NCBI GenBank assembly: GCA_022661535.1
Contig: JAKULF010000006.1
Coordinates: 1,483,001 to 1,547,000, forward strand
Source of the DNA: Eutypa lata
Taxonomy: Eukaryota; Ascomycota; Sordariomycetes; Xylariales; Diatrypaceae
Direction: 5' to 3'
Length of the DNA stretch: 64,000 nucleotides
The position numbers and the translations under genes were made by a program. Shown one piece after another: positions 57,197-64,000 of this stretch (position 1 is its first letter; each line of letters begins with the position of its first letter). The notes beneath the pieces are model-generated. The model searched no databases, had not been told where the DNA came from, and saw only the letters and a program-made list of their open reading frames with translations.

Positions 57197-58650
57197 TTTT
57201 GTCCGTTGGCTTCCGCTTGTTGAACATACTACTTACATAGAAGCTTCTATCATACAATTTGGTCTGTTCTGTATGCTATAGTTATATCTAGGCAATGTTT
57301 AGATGTGTTCGCATACAAGGGGTATTGAAGCTGGGGTGGCCTTGTTGAATCCTGATGGGGTACGAAGTAGGAAAAGGGCCCTGTCAACTGGCGCAAACTG
57401 CGGCCGTAGACAATTTCACATGCTTCAGCGCTTAGCAAGTTCTCCATAGGCGCTAATATGTAATGATGAATTTGTGCTACATACCTCCATGCTTGTCTCA
57501 TCTTAGTCAGGTTCTAACCACTACCGTGGGATCTAGACCTCTAACTAAGAAAATCCATAGACTGGCGACTTTTTCCAACAAGGCAATTCATCTCGTGCCA
57601 CGTCTTTCGTTTCGTAACTAGAGGTAAAAGGCCGTTAACAAAGGGTTATTCATTCACGGAATATCGGAATGCATCCATGATGTTTCTCCAATCGATTTTC
57701 CTTAGCAATCTATATTTACCCGAAATAGCGAGATGGACACATATATGTATGCACCTCTAGTTACTAGGTATATTTACATGGTCACTTGAGAGGCCTCTCT
57801 TTCATGTATGTACCTGACAGACAGATCGATGAATCAAGAAAATACAAAAACCACCGAAAGCTTAGCGGGCAAGGCGGGGTTCACTGGTGGGAATGGCGAC
57901 TAACGGTTGCAGCTCTACATGTATTGTACCCCACTAGTTATGCCCTATCGAGAGAAGACAATGGGGGTTCACGATCAAGCTGTCTGGTTTTATGTAATCT
58001 ATAGCTACATTAGGTATTAGTTCTCTCCAATTACATCGCCGGAATCCTCTCTGGCGACCCTGGCGACCTTGCCCCTCCATCAATTGTCGCCGTTTACGTA
58101 TGTAGGTAGTTAGAGCTGATGTGGCTAGTTGGTACGTACGAGAGGTACAGAGTGACATTTCACAAGCCAGGTCGTATGCCCATAGGCAGTAGGTATATTG
58201 CCGATTCCCCCGTAGATCATATCAGAACCCTGTCCGTGATGGATCGGGGACAATGACGTCCTTTCCTACAGTAGTAGTGTGTATTTTCTTTGCAATAATC
58301 TAATGTAATTGGTATCTCAGATTGAGCGAGAAAGTCAAAACACAGGTTAGATACTTAAATCCAAACGGCTAGCCTCTTCTACTTCTTAATCACCTTGTAT
58401 CTCAACAATCCAGAAATCACCTATAGATACCTTGTCAACGCAACGTCCACCCCCAACTAGTTACATAGCCAGACCCACGCCGTCTCAAGTCAACAAGACC
58501 CTACGATATCCACACTCTTGGCGGTGTAACGACCCCTTATCATTTCATCATAAATCATAAAGCAACACCAGCTCGCAGCTTCGCAGCTTTCCCGTCTAAG
58601 CCGTTACCCAAACATTCCCGTCACCAGCGATCGCACCAAAACGACTCACC
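57197..58650. other. Spacer CorA-like/EKI1
   Basis: 1.45 kb, AT-rich, no supported gene. The final 200 bases are C/A-rich and fit the EKI1 leader. Confidence 0.5.
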
Positions 58651-60087
58651 ATGCCTTCCCAGACCTCGAACGGGGTCTGCAACGGCCTCCTAGGCCACGT
58701 ACGCTTCATCCCGCTGTCATACGAAAGCACGGATCCCGAGTCTGCTTCCAAGCTTGTGCTGGCCCTGAGACCGGAGTGGGCGAGCCCAGATTCCAAGATC
58801 GACTTCATACGCTTCACCGACGGCATCACGAATACGTTATTAAAGGCGGTCAATAAAAAAGAGGGCTTGTCGGAGGAGGAGATTGACAACCAGGCCATCT
58901 TGCTGCGGGCGTACGGAAATGGCACCGACGTGATAATAGACCGCCCACGCGAGACGCAGAACCACGAACTGCTGATGAAGTTCGGCCTGGCGCCCGAGCT
59001 CCTGGCGCGGTTCAACAACGGCATGATATACAAGTTTATTCGCGGCCGGCCCACAACGCCCAGTGATTTGCGGGTTCCCTCGATATACCTGGCAGTCGCA
59101 AGACGGCTAGCCCAGTGGCACGCGACCGTGCCGTGCATACACGAGAAGCACCCGCAGAAGAACGGCGTGAACGGGGCCGCCGCCAGCGGCTCCAATGGCG
59201 TAGACGTCGATACCGTGGCACCGGGAAAGCCGTCCCCCAACGTGTGGACCGTGATGCAGAAATGGATCCTGGTCCTCCCCACGAAGACCGAAGCCCAGCG
59301 GGCGAGGCAGGCAGACCTACAAAAGGAGCTCACGAGGCTGATTGCCGAATTGAGCCAGCGACCAGGGCTAGGGGAGAACGGGGTAAGTCCCACCTAATCT
59401 ATCTACCAACCAAACGAACGACACACTACAGATCTATGTCGTCATACCCCATGCCAAATGCTAATTCTCTAATTGTAGCTTGTATTTGCGCACTGCGATC
59501 TGTTATGCGGGAACGTCATCGTCGAGCCGAAAAAGGCAGCAGCAGGCATGTTGAACGGCAACAGCGCCCAGGAGTGCGTGAACTTCATCGACTACGAATA
59601 CGCCACGCCCTCCCCCGCCGCGTTCGACATCGCGAACCACTTCGCCGAGTGGGGCGGCTTCGACTGCGACTACAGCGCGCTGCCTACCCAAACACAACGA
59701 GCCGAGTTCATCCGGGAATACACCCAGACGTACTTCCGGTTACTACCACTACCACCATCACCAAAAAGCAGCGACGACGCCCACGCCCCCCAACAACAAG
59801 CCACCACCACCACCACCACCACCACCACTACCACCACAACAGACGTGGAGGCCGAGACGCAGAAGCTGCTGCACGAGGTCGACGTGTTCCGCGGCGTCCC
59901 CGGGTTCTACTGGGGCATCTGGGCCCTGATCCAGGCCACCATCTCCCAGATCGACTTCGACTACGCCAGCTACGCCGAGGTCCGCCTGGGCGAGTACTGG
60001 GCCTGGAGGGCGGCGACGGACGGGACGCGGGAGCGCGAGGGCGCCGAAATCCCCCTCCGTGAGCGCAGATGGGCTCAGGTCGAATAA
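58651..60087 (+). CDS. EKI1: Ethanolamine kinase
   Basis: Two exons, 58651-59382 and 59479-60087, give 447 codons (446 residues). Phosphorylates ethanolamine at the entry of the CDP-ethanolamine (Kennedy) pathway for phosphatidylethanolamine. The ATP-binding lobe includes FTDGITNTL and LLRAYGNGTDVIIDR. Further on are FNNGMIYKFIRGRP and the WHATVP segment. The catalytic Brenner motif is HCDLLCGN with Asp251 and Asn256, and the second motif is NFIDYEYA with Asp282. The C-terminal region contains FDIANHFAEWGGFDCDYS, which is strongly conserved in choline/ethanolamine kinases, and GFYWGIWALIQA. A poly-Thr run from (ACC)n at about 59800-59840 sits in a loop between conserved blocks. A Gly/Asn/Ser-rich insertion follows HEKHPQK. 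Confidence 0.94.
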
Positions 60088-62237
60088 AAGGCGCACAATG
60101 GAGGGAGGAACTCCACTTAAAATTACATACGGGATAGAGTCGATTTCTTTTTCTTTTTTTTTTTCCCCCGCTCCCCGAGGCAGCCGGCAGATGCTGCTTG
60201 CTGTGTCGGAGAGTCCCGAGCGGGCCCGTGACGGAGATACCATTGTTGTTGTACAGGTACGTACGTACGTTATAGACGGAGCAGGAACGAGCGGCGGGAA
60301 TTTTATGTTTTTTTTTTTTTTTTCTTATATGAAAAAACAGACAGCGAGCGAATGACCGGGAAGAGCTGTCGCGTCTGGTCGCTCTGGGCTTCATTAATAC
60401 ATACATAAAAAGGGGGTACACAGAACAGGCCTAGAAGAAGTAGGTGGGCAGGCGGACAGGCGGGCATCTCGTTCGAGAGCTGGGCTTGAGAAAAGAGTCG
60501 CATACCGTTTCCCCCATCCATTTTACACGTGGTGGGAGCTCGCTCTTTCGCTGTTTAATACCTATATATATATATATACACACACATATACATATACATA
60601 TCTCATCGCACAACTGTATAGTTTTAGCAGGTAATACGCCAAACACCTAAGTGTAGACAGATAGACTGTCTATCCATGTATGTATGCTCCCACTAGAGCT
60701 TTACTTTACTCCAGCGCTGTAATATAATACTAATACAAATTTCGATGTCTTCGAATGGTTGGTTGGTTGTTTCCCTAGTTGCCGGTAACTCGCATCCCTG
60801 TGATCTTTGTTCTTGGGTTGGTCCATGCTAATGGTATTTGCGTGGCGAAGCTGTGGTACCGCAAGACTGTGACATGCATAAGGACTTATGTAAGTTCTTC
60901 GTGCTCCAGATCTCTTAGGTGGGTAGGTAGGGAAGAACTCGAGCTAGGTACATACGAACAATAGGAGCTGTCGCATATTGCCTCGTACCGTGGCAGTTCG
61001 GCCAGTTGGTGCCTTTCCGAGATATAGGGGCTCCATAGCTGTTTGTCTCGTCTTTGAAGGCCACTCTGAGGTGGGCAGGGGGTGGGCAGAGAGTGTGTGA
61101 TAAGAGGACCAGATACCTGTAGGACCGGTGAGAGTATCGTGAGAATATGTTATAACTAAATCAAAATATTTCAGATTTAACCCGTTTTTTTGGGGGGTTT
61201 TGACCTACGTAGTGTATCTAAATGGTCTTAACGTATTATAGGATCTTAGTCGGGAAAGAAGTTTTCCTATCAGGATTCGTCTCATTTCATTACACGTGTG
61301 CAACGAGAAAATGAAACCACAATCATTCTTTCCCTTTACTTCAACGCACATTTCATTGCTTTACTATCATATATCAAATTTAATTTTAATGTATAAATCG
61401 AGCTCTTCCTAGCAGGGTGTATCTAGGCAAGCTGGCGGTGTATCCAGAAGCCCTTGGCTATCAGCAATGTGTAGACATTCCGAGGTTCTCGCGAGCAGAT
61501 CGACGTTGCGTCCTACAATAGAGGGTATACTGTCATAATAAATCTAAATAGCTACCGAGTGTATGAATAATAGCCTCTACAATACCCACCTATACATTGC
61601 CCCCATTAAGTATGCAATGCCGCTACCCACATCTTCATACTTGTGCGGAACATCTTGACAAGACGCTGTCACTTCAAGGGGTTGCTCTAGGTATTGCAAA
61701 GTTAGCAGCATACTGCGAGATGAGATTGTATAGTATCTTAGTAAACACCCTCGATTCGTGTCAACGCTGCATCTCATACCCACGTAACACACACTTGCCT
61801 ACATGTAAGCTGGATCTATGTAAGCGTATTGCACAACATATGCATGGCTTGACTACATGAAATCGAGATCTCCAAGTGGTATCACGTAGTAACATGGATT
61901 GTTAACACCCCGTCTCTAGAGTGCGATCTAGACCAACGTATGCTTCGAGTCCTATTAGAGGTGGCAGTTCAGGCGTCTGTGAATATCATTACCAGTGTAC
62001 TTCTCAAGTCAGGCCAGCTTGGACCTGTTTGTGTAATGCATGGGGCGCCACACAATTATCTCGAGATGGGTTCACCCTATTTTTGTACTATCACCTCGTA
62101 AGCTCTCTGCAGCATCTAATATATGACTACAAGCAATACCCTCCAAGTATCTCGGCTGTTAAGCCTCCTTTGATTCATTATACACCCCCACTGCCCCATC
62201 GTTTTCACACAGCTCCTTACATCAGGTCATTTATCAT

Positions 62238-62841
62238 GTCTCCCATCAGCTTTAACCTCTCAGATCCAGAGTATGGATACGACTTGATCGTATCCGCGAC
62301 CGAGGCCAGTATATACAAAGGATAAAAGTCTCGTGTATGTATCTTGGGCATCAGATTCAGTCCGTCACGGAGGTCGACTTCGATATGAATGAACATACTG
62401 GCGAGCATACAAAGGGGGGCGTGATATGCCGACTGCGTTCGATTTCTGCATACATTATTCTCTGTCAAAGTTCCTGAAAATGATCGTTCCTGACTCGTAA
62501 AGGGGTAGGGACAAGTATAAAATAATTAAATAACTCCTGGGCTAAGCATGGTCCATCCAAAAGTATTTGGGACATCGTCAGTGTAAGTCGTGATGGTAGA
62601 TAGGCATAACACAGCCTACTTCTGAAATCACGGCAAGGCAAAGACTTTGCTACAGAATGCATACACAATGGACATAACCACTAGTCTCCAGAAGCTATCT
62701 CTCAGTCTCGATACCACTGCGGCCCAAATCCAAGATAGACGCCACGTGGGAGCCTACCTCAGGGCCTATATGGTGCGCACATTAAGGGTCTACAATTTGC
62801 TAAGGAATATGTCAAGTAAAGCAGTCAGCCGCGCAGAGTAA
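62238..62841 (+). pseudogene. Possible remnant of a fungal uncharacterised protein gene
   Basis: An ATG at 62238 opens MSPISFNLSDPEYGYDLIV then SATEASIYKG before a stop at 62325. From memory this resembles the N-terminus of a large group of ascomycete hypothetical proteins that begin with a (S)xSFNLSDPxYGYD(L/F)VVAxTQASIN-type sequence. Downstream, another frame reads YLGHQIQSVTEVDFDMNEHTG, and an ATG at about 62668 opens MDITTSLQKLSLSLDTTAA, which has the look of later segments of the same kind of protein. No single intron set reconnects them cleanly by eye, so I read this as decayed. It might instead be a short N-terminal gene or coincidence. Confidence 0.3.
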
Positions 62842-62961
62842 TTCTAGCTCTACTTTATAACTTGGAATTATATATTTTTTTTAAACATGATATGCTGACT
62901 TTGGTGGTTGGTAGTGGGAATTCGTGCAACTAGTTGCCGTTGGGTACCGTATTGAGAGAGA

Positions 62962-62977
62962 GGGGGGGGGGGGGGGG
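62962..62977. repeat. Poly-G run
   Basis: Sixteen consecutive G beside the tRNA-like element that follows. Confidence 0.88.
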
Positions 62978-62984
62978 TACTTTC

Positions 62985-63130
62985 ATAAGACTTTCATAGG
63001 AATCGAACCCATAGGGTGCGAGATCCGCCGAAGAGTATTCAAATCCCTTTGGCTTGGTATGTGTATTGCAGAGGGGACCACGGTGGCATCGGAATTAACT
63101 AACCACGTAGCCGCTCCACGATACCATTGC
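62985..63130 (-). mobile_element. tRNA-like, possibly SINE-derived sequence (minus strand)
   Basis: Minus-strand reading has an A-box-like TGGTTAGTTAA (complement of about 63094-63106) and a B-box GGTTCGATTCC (complement of 62999-63009) about 90 bases apart. The spacing is too long for a plain tRNA. Downstream of the B box the unit ATGAAAGT occurs twice, as a simple tail would. No cloverleaf forms by eye. Confidence 0.3.
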
Positions 63131-63549
63131 ATATACAGCTGTTAGAAGATTTACATTCTTTTATGGTATATGTCTTCCGCAGGTAGGAAGGTGGTGGTTG
63201 TATGTAGTGTATGTACGGACAATAGGCAAGTAGATATCACCTTAGAGATAGGTAGGTTGTAAGCCGAAGGAGTATTTCCCATGACGGAATTTTAGATGTG
63301 TAGCCGCTTAACCTAACTGGCGCAGATACAGCAGATAGTTTTCAAGATAAGGCATGAATGAAGCCCCCTCGTTCGTATTGTAGGCGTTACCTAAGTCGAA
63401 AGCAATATGAATGTCATGCAGTCAACAACTGCTAGCATGTACCTCCCTCTGGGTTTTGCTCGGGGGACGTGGTACACCCTAAGGCTTCCCACCCGGTTTC
63501 TTGCCCTTATATATTTAATTAACAAGTAGAAATTTCACCAGCACCTTAT

Positions 63550-63785
63550 GGTGCACATGGTCTAGCCGGGGGACTAGATTTCTAAGATTCATAGCCCTAG
63601 GGTTCGAGTCTGGGAGTTGGCATACCCTTACTAACCTATAGGATTCTACAGAATAGTGCAGCCTGATACAGCTTGGGACGGTACGAGGGTGTATCCGCCA
63701 CTTCGGTGGCCAGCCACCACGCGTTGAACCTTGTTCTGAGCTGTACTATTCTATCACGATAACTTGTTATCTTTTGTTATCTTCA
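63550..63785 (+). mobile_element. tRNA-like, possibly SINE-derived sequence (plus strand)
   Basis: An A-box-like TGGTCTAGCCGG (about 63558-63569) and a B-box-like GGTTCGAGTCTGG (about 63601-63613) are spaced as in tRNA genes, but the stems do not pair well. About 180 bases later come two copies of TTGTTATCTT (about 63764-63785) followed by T-rich sequence, which would suit a SINE tail. Confidence 0.35.
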
Positions 63786-64000
63786 TATCGCCCAGATTTT
63801 TTTTATTCTTTTTTTGATTTTAATTTTTTCATATTGAAATATTTACCCCTAATCCCCCAACCCACCACACAGGAGCAAACCACCTCTTTAATTGACAAGC
63901 ATAATAAAACTCTACACAGCTAGAAGTACATGCATAGTATGAAAGATAAGGTATGTTGGTAACAGATAGCGTAAATTTATGGTGGTCTAGGTGATGATAT

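Larger units (their letters stand above)
60088..64000. other. 3.9 kb tail with no intact gene
   Basis: After the EKI1 3' flank (T runs near 60140-60165 and 60306-60322) I find only short frames, a probable gene remnant near 62238-62841, a run of G, and two tRNA-like sequences. TACG/TACCTA microsatellites recur. Confidence 0.45.

Noticed and set aside
1..64000. CRISPR arrays, bacterial operons, rRNA genes
   Set aside because: None seen. Introns and protein content show a fungal nuclear sequence, and no 5S or large rRNA signature was found by eye.

Overview
This is a stretch of an ascomycete nuclear genome. Genes carry short spliceosomal introns (mostly 50-90 bases, GTRNGT donors and YAG acceptors), spacers are AT-rich and full of TACCTA/TAGGTA-type microsatellites, and the gene set (Ssr4, CFEM, GPI-anchored wall proteins, a BBE-type flavin oxidase, a GMN-less CorA-like transporter) is that of a filamentous member of the Pezizomycotina, probably a sordariomycete. 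The class is an inference from protein character only. I rebuilt exon structures by hand from splice sites, reading frame and family alignment from memory; no search was run.

Layout. 0.4-12 kb is housekeeping: YRA1/ALYREF mRNA-export adaptor (8 exons), a convergent RBM42-like RNA-binding protein, 6-phosphogluconate dehydrogenase, and the SWI/SNF-RSC subunit Ssr4. 15-21.5 kb has a small GPI-type wall protein, an interrupted tRNA-like locus, mitochondrial Qri7 (t6A synthesis) swollen with low-complexity insertions, and proteasome subunit beta5 (PRE2). 23.5-33.6 kb is accessory in character: a cytochrome P450 and a flavin-dependent oxidase that converge on each other, a gene-empty 4.8 kb AT-rich stretch, and a secreted lysozyme-fold protein. 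35.8-41.6 kb holds meiotic MSH5, EMC5 and a HAD phosphatase. 44.9-54.1 kb holds a Cys-rich GPI protein, MDE1 (methionine salvage), calnexin, a CFEM protein with a His/Asp-rich leader, and a GNAT acetyltransferase. 54.9-60.1 kb holds a CorA-like transporter and ethanolamine kinase. 60.1-64 kb has no intact gene but contains a probable gene remnant and two tRNA-like (Pol III A/B box) sequences that may be SINEs.

How the genes work together. Most neighbours are functionally unrelated, as is usual in fungal genomes. Loose themes are visible: RNA export and processing (YRA1, RBM42), ER membrane protein biogenesis and folding (EMC5, calnexin), and the secreted/wall set (two GPI proteins, CFEM, lysozyme-like). 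The P450/oxidase pair is the only candidate for a small metabolic unit, and it has no visible backbone synthase. I did not find a convincing wholly new system. The best leads are the tRNA-like elements, the remnant gene near 62.2 kb, the His/Asp-rich CFEM protein, and the repeat-bloated conserved enzymes.
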